NCBI GenBank assembly: GCA_005888695.1 | Contig: VBBH01000184.1 | Coordinates: 1-7,825, forward strand | Direction of reading: 5' to 3' | DNA: 7,825 nucleotides | Source: Candidatus Bathyarchaeota archaeon | Lineage (GTDB): Archaea > Thermoproteota > Bathyarchaeia > 40CM-2-53-6 | In this document: one piece after another, positions 1 to 6,238 of the stretch | How positions within the stretch are numbered: the first letter of the stretch is position 1 | Layout of the letters: every line of letters starts with the position of its first letter | Notes under the pieces: model-generated | The model's input: only the letters and a program-made list of their open reading frames with translations | What the model was told of the DNA's origin: nothing | Databases searched by the model: none | Made by a program: the position numbers and the translations under genes

Positions 1-390
1 GATGGCAGACCTAAGCGCTCCCGTCTGAGCGACAAATCGCTTGGAGAGGTCTTTGTACATGCTCCAAAATTCTTTCGGGACTCGTTTCTTTGACTGTGCT
101 ATTAATTCAAGATTAAGCCCGGCCTGTTTCGTGTTCTGTGAGATATCGTCTATTCGAAGAACGAGCCTCATCAGTGCCTCGCGTTGCTTTGGCTCAAGCT
201 CTCCCTTTGAGAGGTCCTCGAATAATATTACTTCTATGCTGCTTGCAGCTTTTTCGTCAAGATAGAGGGCCTTGATCGCGGCCAGAGCATTCTCGTTCCT
301 GCTTTCTTGTAGCCAAGAAATTGCCTTGTCGAGATCGATCGAAGTATCGAGGACCTTGGTCGCATGATCGAGAATGTGTTTGGCAGTCAT
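1..390 (-). CDS. PhoU-like / DUF47 family protein, C-terminus cut by window edge
   Basis: An open frame begins at ATG 390-388 and runs off the left edge, giving 130 codons without a stop. The protein is predicted to be almost all helix, soluble and charge-rich. The stretch LVLRIDDISQ around residues 80-90, followed by a long helix, resembles the RIDDIAD-type helix of DUF47 proteins (PhoU relatives, usually about 200-220 aa), so perhaps 80 residues are missing. Known DUF47 proteins are thought to act as regulators or partners of phosphate transporters. It is the last visible gene of the ABC operon, 40 bp after the ATPase stop at 431, with a weak GAGG a few bases before the ATG. By inference it tunes the transporter encoded upstream. 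Family assignment is from motif impression; another PhoU-like helical bundle is possible. Confidence 0.72.
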   Translation of the reverse strand, partial: MTAKHILDHATKVLDTSIDLDKAISWLQESRNENALAAIKALYLDEKAASSIEVILFEDLSKGELEPKQREALMRLVLRIDDISQNTKQAGLNLELIAQSKKRVPKEFWSMYKDLSKRFVAQTGALRSAI

Positions 391-430
391 CGACCCTCTT
401 CTCTTCACGAACCATGTGGAGAATCCGGTT

Positions 431-1525
431 TCACTCAAGCCTCAACGCCTCCGTCAAACCCTGCGAGGGTCTGGTATATGATAGGATAAAGTCTGGGTTG
501 AAGTGGACCGACGCGCTGCTACCATCCGCAACTTTTGCTTCCGTAGTGGGAAGGTCGACCAGTAACTCGTCTCCTGTCTCGGCCCGGAGCCTGTATCTAG
601 TGTAGGGGCCCATGAAGCGACTCTCCTCGATCTTACTTCTGAGCGTGTTCGGTCTTTCCTCTGGACTTAGCGTGAGATGCTCTGGCCGTATCGCCAACAC
701 CACTGGATCCCCTATACTGAAGCCAGTGTTAGCCACTTTCAGGAACCGTTCGCCTCTGAGTTCGACTGCAGCATTACCGTTCTCGACCAATTGCACAGTT
801 CCCTCCAAGAAGTTGCTTTGCCCGACGAAATTTGCAGTGAAAAGTGTTCTCGGCTGATTGTAGAGTTGGGTGGGCTCGCCAATCTCCACGATCTTCCCCT
901 TACGCATGATGACGACTCTATCTGCAACTGACATTGCTTCGTCCTGATCATGTGTCACATGTATTGCGGTTAGGTTGAGGTCTTTTACCAACCGTCTGAG
1001 AGCATATCTCAGTTCGACTCTTACCCTCGCATCCAGAGCACTCAATGGCTCGTCCAAGAGAAGTAGCCTTGCTTTGCTCGCGATTGCACGTGCGAGGGAC
1101 GCTTTTTGCTGCGCACCGCCACTGAGTTCATTGGGAAGATAGCCTTGCTGTTCGAGCACACCGACCAGTTCCATTGCGCTGCTGGACCTCTCCTCGATCT
1201 GTTTCTCCGAGAGTCCCTTAACTCTAGGACTGTAACCGGTGTTGTCCTTCACATTCATGTGAGGGAACAGGATGATGTTTTGGAACACGTAGCCAAGATC
1301 CCTTTCTTCCATCGGTGTGTTGGTAATATCCTTGTTATCAACCAATACCCGTCCCTCCGTTGGCGTCCATATTCCCGCGACTATCTTGATCAACGTAGTT
1401 TTTCCGCACCCTGAGGGTCCGAGAATGGTGATGTACTCGCCGTCCTGCATTTCGAAATTCACCTGTTCAAGGGCGGTTATCTTGCCGAAACTCTTCGAGA
1501 CTCCCTCTAGCTTGATCCTTGGCAT
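431..1525 (-). CDS. ABC transporter ATP-binding protein with TOBE tail (ATPase 1)
   Basis: A 364-residue importer ATPase of the CysA/PotA/FbpC/MalK type, acting at the inner face of the membrane to drive uptake. Visible motifs: Walker A GPSGCGKT (36-43), Q-loop Gln82, signature LSGGAQQK (134-141), Walker B LLLLDEP (154-160) with catalytic Glu159, D-loop SALD (162-165), switch His192, then a TOBE-like beta-rich tail from about 236 to 360. The signature is slightly unusual: the common form in this group is LSGGQQQR, and here the fifth position is Ala and the last Lys. Start ATG 1525 is supported by GGAG (1538-1535) with a 9-nt spacer, inside the end of the preceding gene, whose stop is 6 bp upstream. 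It probably pairs with ATPase 2 (1532-2626) on the fused permease. Substrate cannot be read from the ATPase. Confidence 0.95.
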   Translation of the reverse strand: MPRIKLEGVSKSFGKITALEQVNFEMQDGEYITILGPSGCGKTTLIKIVAGIWTPTEGRVLVDNKDITNTPMEERDLGYVFQNIILFPHMNVKDNTGYSPRVKGLSEKQIEERSSSAMELVGVLEQQGYLPNELSGGAQQKASLARAIASKARLLLLDEPLSALDARVRVELRYALRRLVKDLNLTAIHVTHDQDEAMSVADRVVIMRKGKIVEIGEPTQLYNQPRTLFTANFVGQSNFLEGTVQLVENGNAAVELRGERFLKVANTGFSIGDPVVLAIRPEHLTLSPEERPNTLRSKIEESRFMGPYTRYRLRAETGDELLVDLPTTEAKVADGSSASVHFNPDFILSYTRPSQGLTEALRLE

Positions 1526-1531
1526 GTGTAC

Positions 1532-2626
1532 TCACTCCACCTCCAAGGCTACTTGCAAGCCTTCATTTGGGATTGGGTAGACTATTCCATTCTCTGGCTG
1601 GAATCTTAGGGTCGCTTCGCTTCCTTCGGACAGGGATTGATCCGAAGGGACCTTGGCCTTGAGAAGACCTTGACCTGTTTGGATTTCAAGGGTTGTTCTC
1701 TTGCCTGTGAATAGAGATCGGACGACAGTTCCTGTGAAACTGTTCTGGCCCTCGACCTTGCCATGGTAGACATTGCAGAAATCGGTCTTGACTCCTAGAA
1801 CAACTTGTGAGTTGACAGGAACATTGGTCGGCCTTCCCATTACATGGCGGCCGTCAGAGAGCATAATTACGCTGAAGCCGTCCTCTACTCTGCTCAGTAG
1901 ACCCTGAAGAAAGTTGGCCTCTCCGATGAAGTTGGAGACAAAGGGCGTTGAAGGGTCCTCGTATACTTCCTTTGGCGAGCCTGCCTGGACGACCTTTCCC
2001 TTGCGAATTATTACGATTCGATCTGCAACACTGATGGCCTCCTCTTGGTCATGGGTCACATGTAGTGTCGTTATGCCAAGGTACTTCGCTAAGGTCCTAA
2101 GTTCCTGCCTGAGTTCCAGCCGCAGCCTCGCGTCGAGTGCCCTAAGGGGTTCGTCAAGAAGAAGGATGCGAGCCTGTGTCGCCAATGCGCGTGCGAGCGC
2201 GACGCGTTGTTGCATTCCTCCGCTGAGTTCTCTTGGGTAGGAGTTCCGTCGGTCAGAGAGATGGACGAGGTTCAGCATCTCTCGAACTATCTGGTCTCTT
2301 CGCCTCGGACTCCAGTCTTGGACGGTGGGTCCGAAGGCTACGTTGTCCCAGACTGTCAAGTGAGCAAAGAGTGAGTAGTTCTGGGGAAGATACGCAACAC
2401 TTCTTTGGAATGGCATTAGGGTGTCAACTCGTTGCTGGTCGAAGTAGATGTGACCGGAGTCTTGCCGCGCCAGGCCGGCTATGGTTTTCAGAAGGGTGGT
2501 CTTCCCGGCACCAGTTGGTCCCAGGATAACGACGTACTCTCCTTCCCTCACGTTAAGGTCTATCCCGTCTAGTGCAACTACACCGGGGAAGGATTTCCGG
2601 AGGCCCTCCACTCTAAGAGAGACCAA
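1532..2626 (-). CDS. ABC transporter ATP-binding protein with TOBE tail (ATPase 2)
   Basis: A second 364-residue importer ATPase, clearly a paralogue of the downstream one and colinear with it. Motifs: Walker A GPTGAGKT (36-43), Q-loop Gln82, canonical signature LSGGMQQR (134-141), Walker B ILLLDEP (154-160) with Glu159, D-loop RALD (162-165), switch His192, and a TOBE-like C-terminal region from about 236. The best start is TTG at 2626-2624: it yields the usual N-terminus (VSLRVEGLRKSF) and no ATG or GTG lies nearby in frame upstream. An AGGAGGG (2646-2640) sits 13 nt upstream, a rather long spacer, within the last codons of the permease gene. The gap to the permease stop is 5 bp, so translation is probably coupled. 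With only one fused permease gene present, the two ATPases most likely form a heterodimer; this is inference. Confidence 0.95.
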   Translation of the reverse strand: MVSLRVEGLRKSFPGVVALDGIDLNVREGEYVVILGPTGAGKTTLLKTIAGLARQDSGHIYFDQQRVDTLMPFQRSVAYLPQNYSLFAHLTVWDNVAFGPTVQDWSPRRRDQIVREMLNLVHLSDRRNSYPRELSGGMQQRVALARALATQARILLLDEPLRALDARLRLELRQELRTLAKYLGITTLHVTHDQEEAISVADRIVIIRKGKVVQAGSPKEVYEDPSTPFVSNFIGEANFLQGLLSRVEDGFSVIMLSDGRHVMGRPTNVPVNSQVVLGVKTDFCNVYHGKVEGQNSFTGTVVRSLFTGKRTTLEIQTGQGLLKAKVPSDQSLSEGSEATLRFQPENGIVYPIPNEGLQVALEVE

Positions 2627-2631
2627 TGGCT

Positions 2632-4371
2632 CTAACGAGCCCTCCTGGTTAGGTATCTCATGCTCATCATCGCTGCCGCTGATACTATCGTCAGAATTGC
2701 AACTGACAAGCCGGCCAGATAGAAGTTGCCTGTCTTAGTGTTTAGCAGGTTGACGATATAGACCGGCGCGGTGATTGCTTGTGGAGACACGGCGAGGGTA
2801 GCTCCGGTCTCTCCCACGCTGCGTGTGAACGCCATGATCGATCCCGCAAGTATCGCAGGTTTGACAACTGGGAATGTTATTCGCCTGAACGCTTGCAAAG
2901 GCCTCGCCCCAAGCGTCCGACTCGTGTCGTCAAGTCCTGGGTCCATCTCCTCCAAAGCTCCGACAGCGTTCCTTACGACAAACGGGATCGTGAACCCCAC
3001 ATGAGCAAGAACTATGACGGCCAGGATTGGCAGAGTGCCGGAGTCGACTAGTGGTTTCCAGAACAAGAATAGGCTGAATCCGAGAGCGGCGCTAGGTACG
3101 ATGTACGGTATGTTCACTAGAGAATCCAAGAGACTGCCGAATCGACGGGACGGTCCTCTGGTTATGTAGAGTGCGAGAGGTACTCCGAACATGAGATCGA
3201 TGCTTGTCGCGAGGCCTGCTACGAGAAATGAGAATCCAAGGCTACTTCCAAATGTCCCCCAGTCCGGGTTGCCCAGAGTCTTTGCGCCGGTGACGAGGAA
3301 ACTGATGAGGAAGAATGAAGGGATGAGAATGATGAAGATGAGGAATGAGAAGGAGGCGAGGTCCCGTACCTTTGGTGATGTTCCTCGGCTCAATTTGCGC
3401 TCTGGTCCAGGCCAGACTCGCTTCAAAGGGAACCGGACCTTCAAAGCAACAAGCTTCACCGTGTAGAGAAGCCCGATAGAGAGTGCGATCATGAGGATGG
3501 CGACGAATGCAAGACCAGCATTCAACTGGTTGGCAACTGTTGGGCACGCCTTGCCTAGGGTTCTCCAGGCTCCGATCAAGACAGTGCCACTCGGGGTGCC
3601 TGTGAAACTGCAACTCGTGGTCTTTATCGCGAAGAGGTTAGCAGTCTGTAATGCGGCCTGAACCCCGCCTGTATCGCTCATTGCCTTTGCCAAACATAGG
3701 ATCGCGCCCGTGGCTATACCAGACCTGAACAGCGGCAATGTCACCGTCCTTGATGCAGTAAGAGGAGAAGCGCCCAATGTCCTAGCTGCGACCTCGTACT
3801 CTATGTCCAATTGCTCAAGTATCGCAGACAACGATCTTACCATGTAGGGGAAGGTAGTCGTGAAGTGTAACAGCATTAGCAGAACGAATGGAGTATTCGT
3901 GAAATTCAACGAGAGGGTTTGAGGCTTCACTGCAGGGTTCAGGGCCCAAAACAAAGCAGCTGAGAATCCCAATCCGGCCGTGGGTACAGCCAATGGTGAA
4001 TCTACAATTGTATTGAGTACACTCTTTCCACGGAATTGACGTCGCACGATGAACCAGGCGAGGGGAAGACCGAAGACGAGATCGATGGCCGTGACAGTCA
4101 GAGCTACTCCGAAGGAGAGACCGACGGCGGACCATATCTGACCCATCACGCTAGGGTTCGCGAAAACGAAAACTTGGAGGTCGCCCCAGCCCGTGTAGAG
4201 GAAGGATAGAACGAATAGGGTTGGTACGAGCACGAAGAATACAAAGAAGACGAGGACGAGCATGTACCAGCCTTGGACGAAACGGCTGCGGGATACAGTG
4301 TCCAGAAGAGTTTTCTTGAGCGCTCGAGGATGTGCAGTTGAGCGTTCCCTTACGCTCGTCTCTTGGGACAC
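2632..4371 (-). CDS. Fused two-domain ABC importer permease (type I, Fe3+/thiamine/sulfate-like)
   Basis: A 579-residue membrane protein made of two binding-protein-dependent permease domains in tandem, roughly residues 36-310 and 338-575, each with about six hydrophobic segments. This is the layout of FbpB/ThiP-type permeases. Each half carries the cytoplasmic EAA loop that docks on the ATPase: EVAARTLGASPL (193-204) followed by LP, and DDTSRTLGARPL (481-492) followed by FP. A conserved glycine-rich turn follows each (MSDTGG 231-236; SVGETGA 518-524). The N-terminal half contains an extra loop between its last two membrane segments (about 248-282) with Cys254 and Cys276. Start is GTG at 4371-4369; no Shine-Dalgarno precedes it, and the first membrane segment begins near residue 36. 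First gene of the operon; no binding protein is encoded in the window, so the substrate (inorganic anion, phosphonate, iron, thiamine) is open. Confidence 0.93.
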   Translation of the reverse strand: MSQETSVRERSTAHPRALKKTLLDTVSRSRFVQGWYMLVLVFFVFFVLVPTLFVLSFLYTGWGDLQVFVFANPSVMGQIWSAVGLSFGVALTVTAIDLVFGLPLAWFIVRRQFRGKSVLNTIVDSPLAVPTAGLGFSAALFWALNPAVKPQTLSLNFTNTPFVLLMLLHFTTTFPYMVRSLSAILEQLDIEYEVAARTLGASPLTASRTVTLPLFRSGIATGAILCLAKAMSDTGGVQAALQTANLFAIKTTSCSFTGTPSGTVLIGAWRTLGKACPTVANQLNAGLAFVAILMIALSIGLLYTVKLVALKVRFPLKRVWPGPERKLSRGTSPKVRDLASFSFLIFIILIPSFFLISFLVTGAKTLGNPDWGTFGSSLGFSFLVAGLATSIDLMFGVPLALYITRGPSRRFGSLLDSLVNIPYIVPSAALGFSLFLFWKPLVDSGTLPILAVIVLAHVGFTIPFVVRNAVGALEEMDPGLDDTSRTLGARPLQAFRRITFPVVKPAILAGSIMAFTRSVGETGATLAVSPQAITAPVYIVNLLNTKTGNFYLAGLSVAILTIVSAAAMMSMRYLTRRAR

Positions 4372-4391
4372 TGATATCGGTTCGTATCAGT
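4370..4391 (-). promoter_or_regulatory. Inverted repeat overlapping the permease start codon
   Basis: Perfect 7-bp arms ACTGATA (4370-4376) and TATCAGT (4385-4391) are separated by 8 nt. The left arm overlaps the first two bases of the GTG start codon (4371-4369 on the minus strand). It could be a DNA operator close to the transcription start, or, if the transcript begins upstream of 4391, an RNA hairpin that masks the start codon. The arms are seen directly; the role is inference. Confidence 0.4.
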
Positions 4392-4401
4392 AGATCGTTT
4401 G

Positions 4402-4409
4402 GATAAGTA
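4402..4409 (-). promoter_or_regulatory. Weak TATA-like element for the ABC operon
   Basis: Read on the minus strand this is ACTTATCC, centred about 34 nt before the GTG start of the permease. An archaeal TATA box at this place would start transcription near 4380, giving a very short leader, in line with the absence of a Shine-Dalgarno. The match to TTTATA is poor, so this is tentative; AATAGG and ATACTG slightly further upstream are alternatives. Confidence 0.25.
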
Positions 4410-4527
4410 CCTATTCGATAGTAGATACGATCAGACTACGTATGTCAGTATAGCACTGTAGTCGAAAGGCGCACAAGAGGAGGACGCTACGCGCCGTTCC
4501 GCTCAAGTCTTGCCCAAATGAGTCAAT

Positions 4528-4659
4528 CTATTGGACGCAGGGGTGCATTTTGGCATTTTCGGCATTGATTGGGAGAACACGATTGGCTTCCATTTCTTGG
4601 TCGTAAGTCTCCCCTGACTCTCCAGTGTCCCGAGTCTCGTCCTGGTTTTTCTCAATCAT
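4528..4659 (-). CDS. Doubtful 43-residue acidic small ORF
   Basis: ATG at 4659-4657 opens a 43-codon frame ending in TAG at 4530-4528. The product is hydrophilic and Glu/Asp/Asn-rich, begins MIEKNQDETRD and ends with CVQ; no family is recognised and no membrane segment is present. There is no well-placed Shine-Dalgarno. The palindromic TATA at 4706-4721 could in principle also drive it leftward, as it would place a transcript start near 4688. It may equally be a chance frame, or a leader peptide of the ABC operon. Confidence 0.15.
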   Translation of the reverse strand: MIEKNQDETRDTGESGETYDQEMEANRVLPINAENAKMHPCVQ

Positions 4660-4705
4660 TATCAGCGATTCCACGCCTCTTTACCATAAGTCAGTAGATA
4701 TGCCA

Positions 4706-4721
4706 ACAACTATATAGTTGT
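4706..4721 (+). promoter_or_regulatory. Palindromic TATA box / candidate operator of the AbrB-PhoU gene
   Basis: ACAACTATATAGTTGT is a perfect 16-bp palindrome with TATATA at its centre, further flanked by a TGCCA direct repeat (4701-4705 and 4721-4725). As an archaeal TATA box it would start transcription about 25 nt downstream, near 4740, leaving a leader of about 20 nt that contains the Shine-Dalgarno. Because it is symmetric, a dimeric DNA-binding protein could sit on it and block TBP. The SpoVT/AbrB domain of the gene it precedes is an obvious candidate, by inference. Confidence 0.6.
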
Positions 4722-4749
4722 GCCATGTATTTCCGTATTCCACAGTAGT

Positions 4750-4754
4750 AGGAG
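4750..4754 (+). promoter_or_regulatory. Shine-Dalgarno that fixes the AbrB-PhoU start
   Basis: AGGAG lies 7 nt before ATG 4762. It favours this start over the in-frame GTG at 4720, which lies inside the palindromic TATA element and so would probably not be transcribed. Confidence 0.8.
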
Positions 4755-4761
4755 TAAACGA

Positions 4762-5802
4762 ATGGGCGACCTCGAACTTAGAAAGTTACAGATGACAGGT
4801 GGAGCGAGCTATACAGTCTCGCTCCCTAAGGATTGGATAAGGGCCCAAGGACTGAAGATGGGCGACGTTGTCGCCGTAATGCCACGACCTGACTCTTCCC
4901 TCACAATAGTTCCACACCAGAAGGTAGCACTTGGACAGGAGAAGGGCTCAGAAGTCGTTCTGACCCCTTCGAAGGATCAGGACAAGGAACAGATACTCAG
5001 AACATTCATCGCTCAGTACCTCGCAGGGTACGAGGTCATCAGAATTGTTTTCCCAGCTGCAGCAAAACCTGATCTCAGGACATACGTGAAAGAACAGGCG
5101 AGACGAATGTTCGTCGGTGCAGAGATCATCGAGGAGTCAAAGGATGAGTTGATCGTCCAATGCCTCTCGAGCTATGGAGATTTGCCGGCTCCCAAAGTTA
5201 TCTCGAGAATGAGTCTAATCGCAAAACTAATGCTTCGCGACGCTGTCGAGGCTTTCCGAAGCCGAGACAAAGCGCTCGCCGAAGAAGTCGTCCATCGGGA
5301 CGAAGAAGTTGACCGGTTCTACCTTTTCTTGATACGACAATTGACCCTTGCCGTCCTAAGTAGGAGCGTAATCCAGGAGATAGGATTATCAGATCCTCGG
5401 GACTGTCTTGTATACAGACTGGTTTCTAAGAGCCTCGAACGGATAGCAGACCATGCTGCTACCATGGCTAGATTATCCAAAGATGTTGAGGACGCTCCTC
5501 CGCAACGACTTCTTGAAGGATTGACAACAGTCAGCACTTTGGCTAGCGGCGTATTAGAGGACGCCCTAAAGGCAATGACGAAAGTGGACGCGGTTTCCGC
5601 TAACAATTCCATACTAACGGCTCAAAGAGTCGAGAGAGACGCCGATGTGTTAACCGACAAGCTATACGAGATGCATCTGAATCCTAAGACAGTAGTAGCT
5701 ATCCGATTAACACTTGAAAGTCTCAAGAGGATAGCGGAATATTCTGAGGATATCGCAGAGATGGCGATCAACCTCACTGCCCGAAGAAAAGGACTCTACT
5801 AG
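4762..5802 (+). CDS. phoU: SpoVT/AbrB-PhoU fusion, phosphate uptake regulator family
   Basis: A 346-residue cytosolic protein. Residues 1-50 form a SpoVT/AbrB swapped-hairpin DNA-binding domain (RKLQMTGGASYTVSLPKDW, then GLKMGDVVAV). Residues about 145-340 form two PhoU-like three-helix repeats with the usual acidic metal-binding patterns: HRDEEVD (178-184), LERIADHA (225-232), ERDAD (291-295), LKRIAEYSEDIAE (321-333). PhoU proteins sense or transmit phosphate status and restrain phosphate import; in archaea the AbrB fusion suggests direct DNA binding. The start at ATG 4762 is chosen from the AGGAG and because homologues begin just before the RKxQxTGG motif. It is divergent from the ABC operon and convergent with the Rid gene, 21 bp away. 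It probably regulates itself and perhaps the ABC operon (inference). The gene symbol is at family level; it is not an orthologue of E. coli PhoU in architecture. Confidence 0.92.
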   Translation: MGDLELRKLQMTGGASYTVSLPKDWIRAQGLKMGDVVAVMPRPDSSLTIVPHQKVALGQEKGSEVVLTPSKDQDKEQILRTFIAQYLAGYEVIRIVFPAAAKPDLRTYVKEQARRMFVGAEIIEESKDELIVQCLSSYGDLPAPKVISRMSLIAKLMLRDAVEAFRSRDKALAEEVVHRDEEVDRFYLFLIRQLTLAVLSRSVIQEIGLSDPRDCLVYRLVSKSLERIADHAATMARLSKDVEDAPPQRLLEGLTTVSTLASGVLEDALKAMTKVDAVSANNSILTAQRVERDADVLTDKLYEMHLNPKTVVAIRLTLESLKRIAEYSEDIAEMAINLTARRKGLY

Positions 5803-5823
5803 ATCTCCAAGATCAAATCGGCT

Positions 5824-6198
5824 CTAATCAATTATCGCGTCCACTTCGACTTCTACGAGCATATCCGGGTCGATCAAGCTTGTTACCTCTACCATCGAGT
5901 TAGCAGGCTTGGCCTTTCCAAAGAATTCGCGGTGCGCCCGTGCGATCTCTTTCCATTTTGTAATGTCCGTCGTGTAAATTCTCGTTCTCACCACTTGATC
6001 CAGCGAAGCCCCTAATTCCTTCAATGCTTTCTCGATCTTGTGGATCGCATAGACTGTCTGAGCGTATACGTCTCCTTTCCCGACAACGTTTCCTTTCTCG
6101 TCTGACGGGGCCGTTCCAGACACTATGATCATGTTGCCCGTTCTAATCGCTCGAGAGTAGCCAACGACGTCGCCCCAGATTGTTCCGGCTGATACCAT
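5824..6198 (-). CDS. Rid/YjgF/UK114 family protein lacking the catalytic Arg
   Basis: A 124-residue chorismate-mutase-like-fold protein of the Rid family, normally a cytosolic homotrimer. The family pattern is clear: GNMIIVSGTAP (21-31), a helix with ALKELGASLDQVVRTRIY (58-75), and a C-terminal PANSMVEV (98-105) ending with LVEVEVDAI. In E. coli RidA the equivalent of PANS is PARS, whose Arg105 holds the carboxylate of imine/enamine substrates; here Asn100 replaces it. Canonical 2-aminoacrylate deamination is therefore doubtful, and the protein fits the non-archetypal Rid subfamilies of unproven function. Start ATG 6198 is chosen because homologues begin just before this; an in-frame extension up to 6294 would carry a Phe/Arg-rich tail across the promoter region. 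It is divergent from amt, so a nitrogen-metabolism link is possible. Confidence 0.88.
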   Translation of the reverse strand: MVSAGTIWGDVVGYSRAIRTGNMIIVSGTAPSDEKGNVVGKGDVYAQTVYAIHKIEKALKELGASLDQVVRTRIYTTDITKWKEIARAHREFFGKAKPANSMVEVTSLIDPDMLVEVEVDAIID

Positions 6199-6238
6199 TC
6201 TTCTCAACGTGATTCGGTTTCTACAATGATCGTATGAT

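Larger units (their letters stand above)
4387..4699 (+). repeat. Dispersed TCAGTAGAT elements in the divergent promoter region
   Basis: The 9-mer TCAGTAGAT occurs at 4387-4395 and 4691-4699, one copy close to each divergent gene. A partial copy, AGTAGATA, is at 4420-4427, sharing its last base with the form of the right-hand copy (AGTAGATA, 4693-4700). A related GTCAGTA at 4444-4450 matches 4690-4696. They could be binding sites of one regulator controlling both directions. The matches are seen directly; their function is inferred, and short repeats can arise by chance. Confidence 0.35.
4372..4761. other. Divergent intergenic regulatory region
   Basis: A 390-bp region separates the leftward ABC operon from the rightward AbrB-PhoU gene. 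Its two ends are rich in short symmetric and repeated elements (4370-4460 and 4690-4721), entered separately. The middle (4470-4690) has no convincing gene: an orphan AGAGGAGGA at 4476-4484 has no start codon at a suitable distance, GCATT occurs three times at 8-9 nt spacing (4545, 4553, 4562), and one 43-codon frame runs on the minus strand. I see no tRNA, box C/D pattern or riboswitch-like fold. Confidence 0.7.

Noticed and set aside
3242..3613. A 123-codon minus-strand frame inside the permease gene, and other long frames opposite the ABC genes
   Set aside because: These lie in other frames of well-supported genes; their products are rich in Arg, Ser, His and Cys with no domain pattern, typical of shadow frames.
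431..4371. Naming the transporter as iron, thiamine, sulfate or spermidine specific
   Set aside because: The ATPase and permease motifs are shared by all these groups, and no binding protein or metabolic neighbour decides between them.
4476..4484. Strong Shine-Dalgarno-like AGAGGAGGA on the plus strand
   Set aside because: No ATG, GTG or TTG occurs at a working distance; the next ATG (4517) opens only 16 codons.
4720..4761. A 14-residue N-terminal extension of the AbrB-PhoU protein from GTG 4720
   Set aside because: The GTG is the last-but-one base region of the palindromic TATA element, while ATG 4762 has AGGAG at ideal spacing and matches the usual family N-terminus.
5803..5823. A terminator hairpin between the convergent PhoU and Rid genes
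   Set aside because: The 21-bp gap has only short GATC repeats and no T-rich run; termination signals, if any, must lie within the opposite coding regions.
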